DNA of 64,000 bases from Roseomonas gilardii subsp. gilardii (GCF_023078375.1 NZ_CP095554.1:2592501-2656500), one strand, 5' to 3'. Numbered from the stretch's first letter, positions 17,061 through 27,053 are shown. Notes: generated by a model from the sequence alone, not told the origin. Program-made: numbers and translations.

Positions 17061-17983
17061 GGATCCTGGTCATCAAGCTTTCGGCCCTGGGCGACATCGT
17101 CCTGGGTTTCGGCCCCTTCGCGGCGATCCGCGCGCATCATCCGGATGCCCATATCACCCTGCTGACCACGAAGCCCTTCCTCGACTTCACCCGGCACATG
17201 CCCTGGTTCGACGAGGTCTGGCAGGACGAACGGCCGAGCGGGCCGGGCGGGCTGCTGCGCCTGGCGCGCCGGCTGCGGGCCGGGCATTTCGACCGGGTCT
17301 ACGACCTGCAGACCTCCGGGCGCTCCTCGCGCTACCGCCTGCTGATCGGCCGCCGCCCGGAATGGTCGGGCATCGCGCGCGGCGCCAGCCACCCGCACAG
17401 CAACCCGCTGCGGGACTTCATGCACACGCTGGAGCGGCAGCGGGAACAGCTGGAAATGGCCGGCATCCGCGACTTCCCGGCCCCGGATCTCGGCTGGCTG
17501 GAGGCCGACCTGTCGCATCTCGGCCTGCCGGAGCGCTTCGCCGCGCTGGTGCCGGGGGCCAGCCCGAGCCGCCCGGCCAAGCGGTGGCCGCATTTCCCGG
17601 CGCTGGCGGCGCTGCTGCCCCTGCCGCCCGTGGTGGTGGGCGGCCCCGCCGAGGCGCCGCTGGCCGGGGCCATCCGCGCGCGGCGGCCCGATGCCATCGA
17701 CCTGACCGGCCGGACATCGCTCTTCGAGCTGGCGGCGGTGCTCCGCCGCGCCGCCTTCACCGTGGGCAACGACACCGGCCCGACGCATCTGGCGGCGGCA
17801 GTGGGCAGCCCGACGCTGACCCTGTTCGGCGCGGACAGCGATCCCGCGCTCACCGCCCCGCGCGGGCCGCGGGCGGCGGCGTTGCAACGCCTGCCGCTGG
17901 ACAGCCTGGACCCCGCTGCCGTCATGACAGCCCTGCGCGGCCTGGACGTGCTGCCGGCATCGTCCCCACCTGCGCCACCTTGA
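17057..17983 (+). CDS. ADP-heptose:LPS heptosyltransferase-like protein (GT9)
   Basis: This 308-aa family-9 glycosyltransferase starts at a GTG overlapping the previous stop. Visible features are the N-terminal [23 protein letters not shown], the middle [18 protein letters not shown], and the family signature [23 protein letters not shown], which binds ADP-heptose in WaaC/WaaF. It most likely transfers heptose to the lipopolysaccharide core on the inner face of the inner membrane. WaaC, WaaF and WaaQ cannot be told apart from sequence alone. thrS follows 73 bases later, on the same strand. Confidence 0.88.
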   Translation: MRILVIKLSALGDIVLGFGPFAAIRAHHPDAHITLLTTKPFLDFTRHMPWFDEVWQDERPSGPGGLLRLARRLRAGHFDRVYDLQTSGRSSRYRLLIGRRPEWSGIARGASHPHSNPLRDFMHTLERQREQLEMAGIRDFPAPDLGWLEADLSHLGLPERFAALVPGASPSRPAKRWPHFPALAALLPLPPVVVGGPAEAPLAGAIRARRPDAIDLTGRTSLFELAAVLRRAAFTVGNDTGPTHLAAAVGSPTLTLFGADSDPALTAPRGPRAAALQRLPLDSLDPAAVMTALRGLDVLPASSPPAPP

Positions 17984-18056
17984 CGTGTTGCGGGCGCGGT
18001 CCCAAAGGTCGCGCCTTGTTTCACACCCCTCTCCACGCAAGGATCGGCCCGCGCCC

Positions 18057-20012
18057 ATGCCCGTGATCACTCTGCCCGACGGATCCACCCGTGCTTTCGA
18101 CGGGGCGGTGACGGGCACGACGGTCGCGGCCGCCATCGGCCCCGGCCTCGCCAAGGCGGCGCTCGCCATGGAGCTGGACGGGAAGCTGGTGGACCTCGCC
18201 ACCCCGATCGAGGCGGATTCCAGCCTCCGCTTCGTCACCCGCAAGGACCCGGAGGCGCTGGAGCTGATCCGGCACGACGCGGCGCATGTGCTGGCCGAGG
18301 CGGTGCAGGAGCTGTTCCCCGGCACCCAGGTCACCATCGGCCCGGCGATCGAGGACGGCTTCTACTACGACTTCGCGCGCAACGAACCCTTCAGGCCCGA
18401 GGACTTCCCGGCGATCGAGGCGAAGATGCGCGAGATCATCGCGCGCAACGCCGGCTTCGTCCGCGAGGTCTGGCCGCGCGAGGAAGCGATCCGCTTCTTC
18501 GAGGAGAAGGGCGAGCGCTACAAGGCCGAGCTGATCCGCGACCTGCCGGCGGATATGCCGATCAGCATCTATCGCCAGGGCGAATGGCTCGACCTCTGCC
18601 GCGGGCCGCATATGCGCTCGACCGGCGATATCGGCGGCGCCTTCAAGCTGATGAAGGTGGCGGGGGCCTATTGGCGCGGCGACCACCGCAACGCCATGCT
18701 CTCCCGCATCTACGCCACCGCCTGGCGCGACCAGAAGGAGCTGGATGCCTATCTCCTCCGGCTGGAGGAGGCGGAGCGCCGCGACCACCGCAAGATCGGC
18801 AAGGAGATGGACCTCTTCCACCTTCAGGAGGAGGCGGTCGGCTCCATCTTCTGGCACCCGAAGGGCTGGAAGCTCTACCGGGCGCTGGAGGACTACATGC
18901 GCCGCCGGCTGGACGAGGCGGACTACCAGGAGGTCCGCACCCCGCAGCTCGTGGACCGCAAGCTCTGGGTGGCCTCCGGCCACTGGGAGAAGTTCCGCGA
19001 GAACATGTTCATCGCCACGGTCGAGGACGAGACCGAGAAGGACCGCGTCCTGGCCCTGAAGCCGATGAACTGCCCCTGCCACGTGCAGATCTTCAACCAG
19101 GGCCTGCGCAGCTACCGCGAGCTGCCGCTGCGCATGGCCGAGTTCGGCGCCTGCCACCGCTACGAGCCCTCGGGCGCGCTGCACGGCATCATGCGGGTGC
19201 GTTCCTTCACCCAGGACGACGCGCACATCTTCTGCACCGAGGAGCAGATCGCCGGCGAGACGGTGAAGTTCGTGGCGCTGCTCTCCTCCATCTACCGCGA
19301 CCTGGGCTTCGAGGGATTCCGCGTGAAGTTCTCCGACCGGCCGGAAAAGCGGGCCGGGACGGACGAGGTCTGGGACCATGCCGAGGGCGCGCTGCACGAG
19401 GCCTGCCGCATCGCCAATGTGGCATACGAGATGAACCCCGGGGAGGGCGCCTTCTATGGCCCCAAGCTGGAATTCGTGCTCCGCGACGCGATCGGCCGTG
19501 ACTGGCAGTGCGGCACGCTGCAGGTGGATTTCGTGCTGCCGGAGCGTCTGGACGCCGAATACGTGGCCGAGGACGGCACCCGCAAGCGCCCGGTCATGCT
19601 GCACCGCGCCATCCTGGGCAGCTTCGAGCGCTTCATCGGCATCCTGATCGAGCAGCATGCCGGCCGCTTCCCGCTCTGGCTCTCGCCGGTGCAGGTGGTG
19701 GTGGCGACCATCGTCAGCGACGCCGACGCCTATGCCGAGCAGGTCGGCCAGGCGCTGCGCGCCGCCGGGCTCCGGGTGGAGCTCGACACGCGCAACGAGA
19801 AGATCAACCGCAAGGTGGCGGACCATATCGCGGGCCGCGTGCCGCTGATGGTGGTGATCGGGCGGCGCGAGGCCGAGGAAGGGAAGATCGTGCTGCGCCG
19901 CCTGCCCGGGCGCGAGCAGGAGACCCTGGCCCTGGACGAGGCCGTGGCGAGGCTGGTGGCGGAAGCCGCCCCGCCCGATGCCAAGAGCGAGAACATGGTT
20001 GCAGCGGCCTGA
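18057..20012 (+). CDS. thrS: Threonyl-tRNA synthetase
   Basis: This 651-aa class II aminoacyl-tRNA synthetase charges tRNA-Thr. Domains in order are the N-terminal TGS domain ([14 protein letters not shown]), the editing domain with [10 protein letters not shown] (HxxxH), the catalytic core with [10 protein letters not shown] (zinc cysteine) and [15 protein letters not shown], then [19 protein letters not shown] (motif 3), and the anticodon-binding domain ([21 protein letters not shown]). Length is as expected (E. coli 642 aa). The ATG at 18057 is in place for the TGS start. infC follows, as in many bacteria. Confidence 0.98.
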   Translation: MPVITLPDGSTRAFDGAVTGTTVAAAIGPGLAKAALAMELDGKLVDLATPIEADSSLRFVTRKDPEALELIRHDAAHVLAEAVQELFPGTQVTIGPAIEDGFYYDFARNEPFRPEDFPAIEAKMREIIARNAGFVREVWPREEAIRFFEEKGERYKAELIRDLPADMPISIYRQGEWLDLCRGPHMRSTGDIGGAFKLMKVAGAYWRGDHRNAMLSRIYATAWRDQKELDAYLLRLEEAERRDHRKIGKEMDLFHLQEEAVGSIFWHPKGWKLYRALEDYMRRRLDEADYQEVRTPQLVDRKLWVASGHWEKFRENMFIATVEDETEKDRVLALKPMNCPCHVQIFNQGLRSYRELPLRMAEFGACHRYEPSGALHGIMRVRSFTQDDAHIFCTEEQIAGETVKFVALLSSIYRDLGFEGFRVKFSDRPEKRAGTDEVWDHAEGALHEACRIANVAYEMNPGEGAFYGPKLEFVLRDAIGRDWQCGTLQVDFVLPERLDAEYVAEDGTRKRPVMLHRAILGSFERFIGILIEQHAGRFPLWLSPVQVVVATIVSDADAYAEQVGQALRAAGLRVELDTRNEKINRKVADHIAGRVPLMVVIGRREAEEGKIVLRRLPGREQETLALDEAVARLVAEAAPPDAKSENMVAAA

Positions 20013-20061
20013 GCCGCGCACCATAAAACCCATTCCTACGAAACCGTAACAGGAGCGAACC

Positions 20062-20601
20062 CTGGCCCGAGGCCCTATTCCGAACCAGCTTCCCACCCGC
20101 GATGGTCCGCGGGTGAATGAGGATATCCGCGTCCCGCAGGTCCGCCTGATCGACCAGGACGGCGAGATGATCGGCGTGATGAGCGCGCGCGAGGCCCTGC
20201 TGCGCGCCTATGATGTCGGGATGGATCTCCTGGAGATCAGCCCCAACGCCGATCCGCCGGTCTGCAAGATCACCGACTACGGCAAGTACAAGTACGAGCA
20301 GCAGAAGAAGGCCAACGAGGCCCGCAAGAAGCAGAAGGTCGTCGAGATCAAGGAGATCAAGGTACGGCCGAACATCGATGACCACGACTACGAGGTGAAG
20401 ATGCGCGCCGCGCGCTCCTTCATCGAGGAAGGCGACAAGGTCAAGGTGACGCTGCGCTTCCGCGGCCGCGAGATGGCGCACCAGGATCTGGGCGCGAAGG
20501 TGCTGGAGCGGATCCGGACCGAGCTGGGCGACACCGTGAAGGTGGAATCCATGCCGCGTCTGGAAAACCGCCAGATGATCATGGTGCTGGCGCCGAAGTA
20601 A
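20062..20601 (+). CDS. infC: Translation initiation factor IF-3 (apparent CTG start)
   Basis: IF-3 binds the 30S subunit, keeps 50S off and checks the start codon. The family N-terminus ([22 protein letters not shown]) is read in frame from CTG at 20062, which has AGGAG at 20051-20055 with six bases between. No ATG, GTG or TTG in this frame fits. The first ordinary start (GTG, 20113) would cut off 17 conserved residues and has no ribosome site. The protein is then 179 aa, the normal size, with the linker [20 protein letters not shown] and the C-terminal [18 protein letters not shown]. In E. coli infC starts with AUU and is self-limiting because IF-3 rejects such codons; the same control is likely here. 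Confidence 0.93.
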   Translation: MARGPIPNQLPTRDGPRVNEDIRVPQVRLIDQDGEMIGVMSAREALLRAYDVGMDLLEISPNADPPVCKITDYGKYKYEQQKKANEARKKQKVVEIKEIKVRPNIDDHDYEVKMRAARSFIEEGDKVKVTLRFRGREMAHQDLGAKVLERIRTELGDTVKVESMPRLENRQMIMVLAPK

Positions 20602-20899
20602 GGCGCCGCCCCGCCGCTCCGGAAGGTTGCTTCCGGCAGGGGCGATCCGCAGAGGGCGATCCGGTTCCGGCTCGCCCGTTCCGACCGGCGGCAGGCCCTG
20701 GGCCTTGCCGCCCGGCCGCGCATGCGCCCGTTCCACCGGCCTCCGGCGCCCTCCATCGGAAACTTCGAAAAAACCGGGCCACCGGGGTCAGCCGGAGCCG
20801 GGATGCGGCGTTCCCGCCCTGATCGGCCGGCATGTCCCCCCGGGCTTGCGGGCCATCGCCGGCTGGCTGACTTTGTGCCGGCAAGGGTGAGGGAGCCGC
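20602..20899. other. Intergenic region between infC and the ABC exporter
   Basis: This 298-base gap contains no convincing gene. A small hairpin at 20619-20636 (CCGGAAG/CTTCCGG, loop GTTG), 18 bases after the infC stop, may end the infC transcript. rpmI and rplT, which often follow infC, are not here. GTGAGGGAG just before 20900 is the ribosome site of the next gene. Confidence 0.6.
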
Positions 20900-22684
20900 A
20901 TGCAATTCATCCGCCTCTACGCCAGGGTGCTGGGCCTCCTGGCACCGGACAAATGGGTCGCGATCGGCCTCGCCTTCTCCGCCCTGGCCCTGGCCGGGCT
21001 GCAATTCCTGGAGCCGGTCCTGTTCGGGCGGGTGGTGGATGTCCTGTCCGCCTCCGGCCGCCTGCCCGCCAGCGAGATCTGGCGCCAGGCCATGGCCCTG
21101 CTGGTGGTCTGGGGGGCGGTGGGCGTCACCGGAATCGCGGCGAATGTCGCGACCTCGCTGCTGGCGGACCGGATGTCGCACCGCAACCGGCTGGTCTCGA
21201 TGCACCGCTTCTTCCAGCACGTGCTGGCGCTGCCGCTCTCCTTCCATGGGGATACGCAGTCCGGCCGGATCATGAAGATCATGCTCTCCGGTTCGGACAA
21301 GCTCTTCTCCCTGTGGCTGGGCTTCTTCCGCGAGCATCTGATGACCTTCCTCTCGGCCATCGTGCTCCTGCCCCTGACGCTGTTCCTGAACTGGCGGCTG
21401 GGCCTGCTCCTCATGGCCCTGGTGGTGATCTTCGTCACCATCTCGGTCTTCGTGATCAAGCGCACCCAGGCGGCGCAGGAGCATGTGGAGCGGCTGCATT
21501 CCGGCCTGGCGGGCAATGTCCAGGACGCGCTCTCCAACGTGACGGTGGTGCAGGCTTTCACCCGGATCAGCGCCGAGACCCGGATGTTCGGGGACACCAT
21601 CCAGCAGGTGCTGGCGCATCAGTTCCCGGTGCTGAACTGGTGGGCGGTGGTGACGGTGATGACCCGTGCCTGCTCCACCATCTGCATCATCCTGATCTTC
21701 CTGCTGGGCACCTGGCTGCACATGCGGGGGCAGGCGACGGTGGGCGAGATCGTCTCCTTCATGGGCTTCGCCAACATGCTGATCTCCCGCATGGAGGGGG
21801 CGGTGGCCTTCGCCTCGCAGACCGTGCTGCAGATGCCGGCCCTGGCGGAGATGTTCTCGGTGCTCGACGCCCGCTCCTCCGTGCCGGAAAAGCCGAACGC
21901 CGTGGATATCGGCCAGGCGAAGGGCGAGGTGCGCTTCGAGAACGTGGCCTTCGGCTATCCGGGCGGTCCGCTGATCCTGAAGGATGTCTCCTTCACCGCG
22001 CCGCAGGGGCGGACCATGGCCCTGGTCGGCCAGACCGGTGCCGGCAAGTCCACCGCCATGTCCCTGCTCCAGCGGCTCTGGGACCCGGTCTCGGGCCGGA
22101 TCACGCTGGACGGGCATGACCTGCGCGACATCTCGCTGACCTCGCTGCGGCGCAATATCGGCGTGGTGTTCCAGGATTCGATGCTGTTCAACCGCACGAT
22201 CCGGGAGAACCTGCTGGTCGGCCGGCCGGATGCGACGCAGGAGCAGATCGAGCATGCCTGCCGCATGGCCGAGGCGCACGACTTCATCATGCGCCAGCCC
22301 AACGGCTACGACACCATGATCGGGGAGCGCGGCAGCACGCTCTCCGGCGGCCAGAAGCAGCGGCTCTCCATCGCCCGCGCGCTGCTGAAGGACCCGCCGG
22401 TGCTGATCCTGGACGAGGCCACGAGCGCGCTCGACACCGCCACCGAGGCCCGGGTGCAGAAGGCGCTGAAGGCCCTGATGGCGGGGCGCACCACCTTCAT
22501 CATCGCCCACCGTCTGTCCACCGTGCGGGACGCGGACGAGATCATGGTGTTCGATGCCGGCTACGTCGCCGAGCGTGGCACCTTCGACGAGCTGGTGGCA
22601 CTGAACGGCCGCTTCGCCGAGCTGGTGAAGACCCAGCTTGCCGGCACCGCCACGGTGAGCCAGCCGACCCCCGTCCACGCCTGA
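20900..22684 (+). CDS. ABC exporter, glucan type (NdvA/ChvA-like), fused permease-ATPase
   Basis: This 594-aa half-transporter has an N-terminal six-helix membrane domain (about residues 15-290) and a C-terminal ATPase. The ATPase has Walker A GQTGAGKST, Q-loop VVFQDSMLFNRTIREN, signature LSGGQKQRLSIARAL and Walker B VLILDEATSALD, then the switch His in IIAHRLSTVRDAD. The sequence resembles the cyclic beta-1,2-glucan exporters NdvA/ChvA. No cyclic glucan synthase lies in the window, so the substrate is only suggested. Length matches the family. The ATG has GAGGGAG upstream, and a strong terminator follows. Confidence 0.85.
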   Translation: MQFIRLYARVLGLLAPDKWVAIGLAFSALALAGLQFLEPVLFGRVVDVLSASGRLPASEIWRQAMALLVVWGAVGVTGIAANVATSLLADRMSHRNRLVSMHRFFQHVLALPLSFHGDTQSGRIMKIMLSGSDKLFSLWLGFFREHLMTFLSAIVLLPLTLFLNWRLGLLLMALVVIFVTISVFVIKRTQAAQEHVERLHSGLAGNVQDALSNVTVVQAFTRISAETRMFGDTIQQVLAHQFPVLNWWAVVTVMTRACSTICIILIFLLGTWLHMRGQATVGEIVSFMGFANMLISRMEGAVAFASQTVLQMPALAEMFSVLDARSSVPEKPNAVDIGQAKGEVRFENVAFGYPGGPLILKDVSFTAPQGRTMALVGQTGAGKSTAMSLLQRLWDPVSGRITLDGHDLRDISLTSLRRNIGVVFQDSMLFNRTIRENLLVGRPDATQEQIEHACRMAEAHDFIMRQPNGYDTMIGERGSTLSGGQKQRLSIARALLKDPPVLILDEATSALDTATEARVQKALKALMAGRTTFIIAHRLSTVRDADEIMVFDAGYVAERGTFDELVALNGRFAELVKTQLAGTATVSQPTPVHA

Positions 22685-22732
22685 GGGCACCGCGCCGCCC
22701 CGGTGGGCACGGGGTGGCGACCAGGGCACGAG

Positions 22733-22762
22733 AAAAGCCGCCACGACCCCGTGGCGGCTTTT
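22733..22762 (+). terminator. Rho-independent terminator (bidirectional)
   Basis: A perfect 12-bp stem AAAAGCCGCCAC/GTGGCGGCTTTT with a 6-base loop is flanked by A- and T-runs. It lies 48 bases after the ABC exporter and 44 bases past the end of the convergent minus-strand gene, so it can serve both. Confidence 0.9.
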
Positions 22763-22806
22763 CCGATGGCCCTGCCGGTGTGGCGGGGGCGCCCGGCTCC
22801 CGGAGG

Positions 22807-23271
22807 CTACTGAGCCAGGCGGAGCGAGCCGTCAGGCGCGCGTTCATAAACGCCGCCACCACCGAGATAGGCGCCGTTGTCGGCACTGTTCCGGGGCGTG
22901 CGGGCACGGTTGCGGAGATGCGCCGGCCCGGTGCCGGGGCCACCCTCCACGGCCGAGGAGCCCGCGCCGCTGACATCCCGCGGCGTCGCGCCCGGCGTGG
23001 CATAGGAGGTGCCGGTCCGATTCATCACCGGTGTGTTCACGCGGGAGGAACCGGCACTGCTGGTGTCACGGGGCGTCGAACCGAAGCCAGGGCGGCTCGT
23101 CGCCGGGTTGTTCATGATCGGCGTATCGACGCTGGAGGAGCCGGCGCCGCTGTTGTCGCGCGGCGTGGCACCCGGCATGGCCTGGGTGGTCGGCATCTGC
23201 TGGGCCGAGGCAATGCCCCCCGCCCCGAGGGCCAGAGCCAGGGTGCAGGCCGCGAACAAGTTCCTGTTCAT
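22807..23271 (-). CDS. Secreted protein with three 30-residue repeats, unknown function
   Basis: I do not recognise this 154-aa protein. It has a clear signal peptide (MNRNLFAACTLALALGAGGIASA, cut before QQ). Three near-perfect repeats follow with an exact 30-residue period, starting at residues 34, 64 and 94: G-A/S-TPRD-x-S-x-AGSS-x-V-x-TP-x-MN. The third copy diverges after AGSS. The tail contains RTPRNSADNGAYLGGGGVYERAPDGSLRL. The mature part is rich in Ser, Thr, Gly, Pro and Ala and is probably disordered. An AAGGAG ribosome site lies seven bases before the ATG. It is convergent with the ABC exporter and shares its terminator. Confidence 0.75.
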   Translation of the reverse strand: MNRNLFAACTLALALGAGGIASAQQMPTTQAMPGATPRDNSGAGSSSVDTPIMNNPATSRPGFGSTPRDTSSAGSSRVNTPVMNRTGTSYATPGATPRDVSGAGSSAVEGGPGTGPAHLRNRARTPRNSADNGAYLGGGGVYERAPDGSLRLAQ

Positions 23272-23311
23272 TGTGAATCTCCTTGAGCGGACCCCATGAA
23301 GAAGTGATTCT

Positions 23312-23326
23312 CCCTGGATTCCAGGG
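23312..23326. promoter_or_regulatory. Palindrome upstream of the repeat-protein gene
   Basis: CCCTGGA-T-TCCAGGG is a perfect 7-1-7 inverted repeat 41 bases upstream of the start of the secreted repeat protein. Its size and place suit an operator. The binding protein is unknown, and a chance palindrome cannot be excluded. The rest of 23272-23508 shows nothing else clear. Confidence 0.3.
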
Positions 23327-23508
23327 GCCTTCTTCTCCTGGCTGGGTCTCGCCGGCTTAACGGAGACTTTGCGGCCAAGTTGCGGTCACGTCTTCGCGCC
23401 GCGGGATGAACAGAAAACCTGTTCGAGGACTTGGGCAGGCAAGTTTCCATCGCGGACGAAGGCGCCAGGCCGTGCCGCCCCGTCCATGCCCTCCCGGCCC
23501 GGCCTTCC

Positions 23509-24414
23509 TCAGCCGTGATCCCAGAGCCGGGCGGCGCCGAAGACGCCCGAACTGTCGCCGTGCTTCGCCTGCACGATGTTGATCCGCCGCAGATCCCCGA
23601 AGATCCAGGGTTCCATCAGGCGCGGCACCTCGCGGTAGCAGTGCTCCAGGTTCGAGACGCCGCCGCCGAGCACGATCACGTCCGGGTCCAGGATGTTGGT
23701 CAGGTTGGCCAGGGCGCGGGCCAGGCGGTCGGCATGGCGCTCCAGCCCGGCGCGGGCGATGAGGTCGCCAGCCGCGGCCTGCTCGCCGATCGCGGAGGCA
23801 TCGCGATGGCCGGGGCCATAGGTATCGGCGGCGAGGCCGGGGCCGGAAAGATAGGTCTCCAGGCAGTTCGGGTTGCCGCACCAGCAATGGGTGCCCGGCA
23901 TCTCCTCGGCCCGCATCCAGGGCAGGGGAGTATGCCCCCACTCGCCGGCGATGCGGTTCGGGCCGTTCAGCGGATAGCCGTTGACCACGATCCCCGCGCC
24001 GCAGCCGGTGCCCAGGATCACCGCGAACACCACCGGATAGCCACGGCCCGCCCCATCGGCGGCCTCGCTCATCGCCAGGCAGTTCGCGTCGTTCATGACG
24101 CGCACCTCGCGGCCGATCGCGCTGGCCAGATCGATGTCGAGCGGGTGCCCGTTCATCTCCTGCGTGTTGGCGTTCCGCACCAGCCCGGTATGGGGGCTGA
24201 TGCTGCCCGGAATGCCGACGCCGATAGTCGGCGCCCCGTCGGTGCTGCGGAGTTCGGCCTGCGCCTCCGCCACCAGGGCGGCGATGTTGTTCACGATGTC
24301 GTCATAAGCGCGGGGTGTCGGCCGGCGCCGGCGCAGGCGCACGCGGCCATCCTCGTCCAGGGCGACGATCTCCGTCTTCGTGCCACCCAGATCCACGCCA
24401 AGCTTGATGCGCAT
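23509..24414 (-). CDS. ROK-family sugar kinase
   Basis: This 301-aa protein of the ROK family probably phosphorylates fructose, glucose or N-acetyl-hexosamine with ATP. The N-terminal phosphate-binding motif LGVDLGGTKTEIVALD, the catalytic VMNDANCLAMSEA (Asp), and the zinc-binding motif GTHCWCGNPNCLETYLSGPG are all present, followed by VIVLGGGVSN. These match fructokinase/NagK-like kinases that lack the N-terminal DNA-binding domain of ROK repressors, so it is an enzyme and not a regulator. The ATG at 24414 fits; longer starts add only low-complexity Arg-rich residues. Confidence 0.88.
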   Translation of the reverse strand: MRIKLGVDLGGTKTEIVALDEDGRVRLRRRRPTPRAYDDIVNNIAALVAEAQAELRSTDGAPTIGVGIPGSISPHTGLVRNANTQEMNGHPLDIDLASAIGREVRVMNDANCLAMSEAADGAGRGYPVVFAVILGTGCGAGIVVNGYPLNGPNRIAGEWGHTPLPWMRAEEMPGTHCWCGNPNCLETYLSGPGLAADTYGPGHRDASAIGEQAAAGDLIARAGLERHADRLARALANLTNILDPDVIVLGGGVSNLEHCYREVPRLMEPWIFGDLRRINIVQAKHGDSSGVFGAARLWDHG

Positions 24415-24628
24415 GATCAGCCTCGTTCTCCTGGCCCGGAGGCTGCGGCAAGACAGGAAGGCGGGCAAGCGGCGCCGGGCGGGGGGCGTGACGCGGGGCA
24501 CGGAGCGGGGCAGAGAGATGTGTCATGGGGGCCGCCGCCGGACACAGTCCGGTGACTGGCTCGGCCGGAAGGGGCTGGTGGTTCCGCCGTGCTGGACAGG
24601 CTGGCGCTGGAATGATGGAATTGCGACG

Positions 24629-24880
24629 ATGAGCGAGACGGTGCTCGATGTGAAGGGGCTGAGCTGCCCTCTGCCAGTGCTGAAGGCGAACAAGGCCCTT
24701 CGATCCCTGCCTGCCGGGGCGCGGCTGACGGTGCTGGCCACGGACCCGGCCAGCGTCAAGGATTTCCAGGCCTATGCCCGGGAGACCGGCCATGCGCTTG
24801 TCAGCTTCAGCGAGGGGGCCGGCCTGTACCGCGTCACGCTGCGCAAACGGAAGGACACGGTCGCGCCAGAGGCCGACTGA
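24629..24880 (+). CDS. TusA-family sulfur-carrier protein
   Basis: This 83-aa protein is of the TusA/YedF/SirA type, which carries persulfide sulfur for tRNA thiolation or other sulfur transfers. The signature is intact: LDVKGLSCPLPVLKANKAL with the CPxP motif and its catalytic cysteine. It is followed by the beta-alpha fold (LTVLATDPASVKDFQAYARETGH). The size is exactly that of the family. ATG at 24629; the gene diverges from the ROK kinase. The next gene on the strand (HDAC-like) is 56 bases away. Confidence 0.9.
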   Translation: MSETVLDVKGLSCPLPVLKANKALRSLPAGARLTVLATDPASVKDFQAYARETGHALVSFSEGAGLYRVTLRKRKDTVAPEAD

Positions 24881-24936
24881 CCCGGCGGGAGGGGGCCGGC
24901 TGAAAAAGGGCCGGGGGCAGGGGGACAAGAAAGAAA

Positions 24937-25866
24937 GTGGATCTTCTGTTGCTGACGCACCGGGCTTGCCTGGGCCATGACATGGGCTTCGAGGCCATGG
25001 AACGCCCGGCGCGGCTGCGTGTGGTGCTGGAGGCGCTGGAGGCGCAGTACTTTTCGATGCTGGCGCGGGAGGAGGCGCCCCGGGCGACCCGCGAGCAGTT
25101 GATGCGCGTCCATCCGGCCAGCTATGTCGACACCATCCTGGCGACCCGGCCGGAGGGGGACGAGCATGTGGTGATCGACGGCGACACGGCCATGGGCGCG
25201 GGCAGCGCCGAGGCCGCGCTGCGCGCCGCCGGGGCCGGCATCGCCGCCGTGGATGCGGTGATGCGCGGCGAGTTCGCCAGGGCCTTCTGCGCCGTACGCC
25301 CACCCGGCCACCATGCCGAGCCCACGCGGGCCATGGGCTTCTGCCTCTTCTCGAACATCGCCGTCGCGGCCCGCCATGCCCAGGAGGTGCACGGCGCTGG
25401 GCGGGTGGCGATCCTGGATTTCGATGTGCATCACGGCAACGGCACCCAGGCGGTGTTCGAGCGCGATCCCAGCGTCTTCTTCGCCTCCTCCCACCAGATG
25501 CCGCTCTATCCCGGCACCGGCGCCGCGCAGGAGCGCGGCATGGGCAACATCCTCAACGCCCCGCTGCCGCCGGGCGCCAAGGGCGAGGAATTCCGCGCCG
25601 CCTGGTCGGAGCTGATCCTGCCGGCGGTGGAACGCTTCTCCCCCGGCCTGATCCTGGTCTCGGCCGGCTTCGACGCCCATGCCCGCGACCCGCTCGCCCA
25701 TCTCCGCCTGACGGAAGCGGATTTCGCCTGGGTGACCGGCGAAATTTGCGCGGTTGCAAGGCGGGTCTGCGGTGGGCGGGTGGTATCCATGCTCGAAGGC
25801 GGCTACGACCTGGACGCGCTGGCCCGCTCCGTGGCCGCGCATGTGCGGGCCCTGATGGATGCCTGA
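24937..25866 (+). CDS. Histone-deacetylase-like amidohydrolase
   Basis: This 309-aa class II HDAC-like zinc hydrolase is of the bacterial acetoin-utilization/acetylpolyamine amidohydrolase type. It probably removes acyl groups from lysines or polyamines in the cytoplasm. Active-site motifs are present: AVRPPGHHAEPTRAMGFCLF, LDFDVHHGNGTQAVF (zinc ligands Asp and His) and SAGFDAHARDPLAHL (second zinc Asp). VVSMLEGGYDLDALARSV closes the fold. The start is GTG at 24937; no ATG fits. It heads the xseB-ispA-dxs-tlyA cluster, with xseB 39 bases later. Confidence 0.9.
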   Translation: MDLLLLTHRACLGHDMGFEAMERPARLRVVLEALEAQYFSMLAREEAPRATREQLMRVHPASYVDTILATRPEGDEHVVIDGDTAMGAGSAEAALRAAGAGIAAVDAVMRGEFARAFCAVRPPGHHAEPTRAMGFCLFSNIAVAARHAQEVHGAGRVAILDFDVHHGNGTQAVFERDPSVFFASSHQMPLYPGTGAAQERGMGNILNAPLPPGAKGEEFRAAWSELILPAVERFSPGLILVSAGFDAHARDPLAHLRLTEADFAWVTGEICAVARRVCGGRVVSMLEGGYDLDALARSVAAHVRALMDA

Positions 25867-25905
25867 GGCATGCAGTCCGGGGACCGGTTTCTGGAAACGA
25901 GGTTC

Positions 25906-26145
25906 ATGAACGATACGTCGCCCGCCGTGGAGACGCTTTCCTTCGAGGAGGCGCTGCGTGAGCTCGAGGAGATCGTCCGCAGCCTGGAGCGCGGCGATGC
26001 TTCCCTGGAGACGGCGATCGCCAGCTATACCCGCGGCACCGCCCTGCGGGCCCATTGCGAGCGGAAGCTGAACGAGGCCGAGCAGCGCGTGCAGGCGATC
26101 GTGCCCGGCCCCGGTGGGCCTTCGCTGCGGGAGATCGAGGAATGA
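25906..26145 (+). CDS. xseB: Exodeoxyribonuclease VII small subunit
   Basis: This 79-aa small subunit pairs in several copies with XseA to degrade single-stranded DNA. The typical helical sequence is present (SFEEALRELEEIVRSLERGDASLETAIASYTRGTALRAHCERKLNEAEQRV). The ATG at 25906 (MNDTS) is preferred. An ATG at 25870 would give 91 aa with an atypical leader. The stop overlaps the ispA start by four bases (ATGA), so the two are translationally coupled. xseA is not in the window. Confidence 0.93.
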   Translation: MNDTSPAVETLSFEEALRELEEIVRSLERGDASLETAIASYTRGTALRAHCERKLNEAEQRVQAIVPGPGGPSLREIEE

Positions 26146-27053
26146 GCGGCCAAACCATGACCGCGTCCCTGTCCACGGCACTCACCGCCGCCCAGGGGGA
26201 GATCGAGCAGGCGCTGGACATCCTGCTGCCGCGGGAGGAAGGGCGCGAGGCGCCGCTCTTCGCGGCGATGCGCTATGCCGCGATGGGCGGCGGCAAGCGG
26301 ATGCGGGGCTTCCTGGTCCTGGAAGGCGCCCGGCAGTTCAACGTGGCCCGCGCCTCCGCGCTGCGCGTCGCCGCGGCGATCGAGATGCTGCACGCCTATT
26401 CGCTGGTGCATGACGACCTGCCGGCGATGGACGATGACGACCTGCGCCGCGGCAAGCCCACCGTCCACAAGCAGTGGGACGAGGCCACGGCCATCCTGGT
26501 CGGCGACGCCCTGCAGACCCAGGCCTTCGCCGTGCTGGCGGCCCCCGACACGCATCCCGACCCGGCGGTGCGGGCGGATCTCTGCCTGCACCTGGCCCTG
26601 GCGTCCGGCGCGCGCGGCATGGTGGGCGGGCAGATGCTCGACATCCTGGCCGAGACCGCCACGGAGCCGATGACCCAGGCCGAGATCGGGCGCCTGCAAC
26701 TCCTCAAGACCGGCAAGCTGATCGAGTTCTCGGCCGAGGCCGGGGCGATCCTGGGCAAGGCACCCGCCGCCCAGCGCATGGCGCTCTGCTCCTACGGACA
26801 CGATGTCGGCGCCGCCTTCCAGATCGCGGACGACCTGCTGGATGCCACCGCCACGGCGGAGGAAACGGGCAAGGCCACCGGCAAGGATGCCGGGGCGGGC
26901 AAGGCGACCCTGGTCAGCCTGCTCGGCCTCGAACGCGCCCAGGTCCAGGCCGAGCGCCTCGTGGCCCAGGCGAGGCAGCATCTCGACAGCTTCGGGGAGA
27001 AGGCGGATCTGTTGCGCCAGCTCGCCGACTACGCGATCCAGCGTAGGAACTGA
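26142..27053 (+). CDS. ispA: Farnesyl diphosphate synthase (polyprenyl synthetase)
   Basis: This 303-aa prenyltransferase condenses IPP with DMAPP and GPP to make farnesyl diphosphate for quinones, hopanoids and undecaprenyl phosphate. The substrate-binding motifs are complete: [14 protein letters not shown], first Asp-rich motif [27 protein letters not shown], and second Asp-rich motif [11 protein letters not shown] at 26142 overlaps the xseB stop. dxs follows 25 bases later, so precursor supply and chain elongation are made from one transcript. Confidence 0.95.
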   Translation: MSGQTMTASLSTALTAAQGEIEQALDILLPREEGREAPLFAAMRYAAMGGGKRMRGFLVLEGARQFNVARASALRVAAAIEMLHAYSLVHDDLPAMDDDDLRRGKPTVHKQWDEATAILVGDALQTQAFAVLAAPDTHPDPAVRADLCLHLALASGARGMVGGQMLDILAETATEPMTQAEIGRLQLLKTGKLIEFSAEAGAILGKAPAAQRMALCSYGHDVGAAFQIADDLLDATATAEETGKATGKDAGAGKATLVSLLGLERAQVQAERLVAQARQHLDSFGEKADLLRQLADYAIQRRN

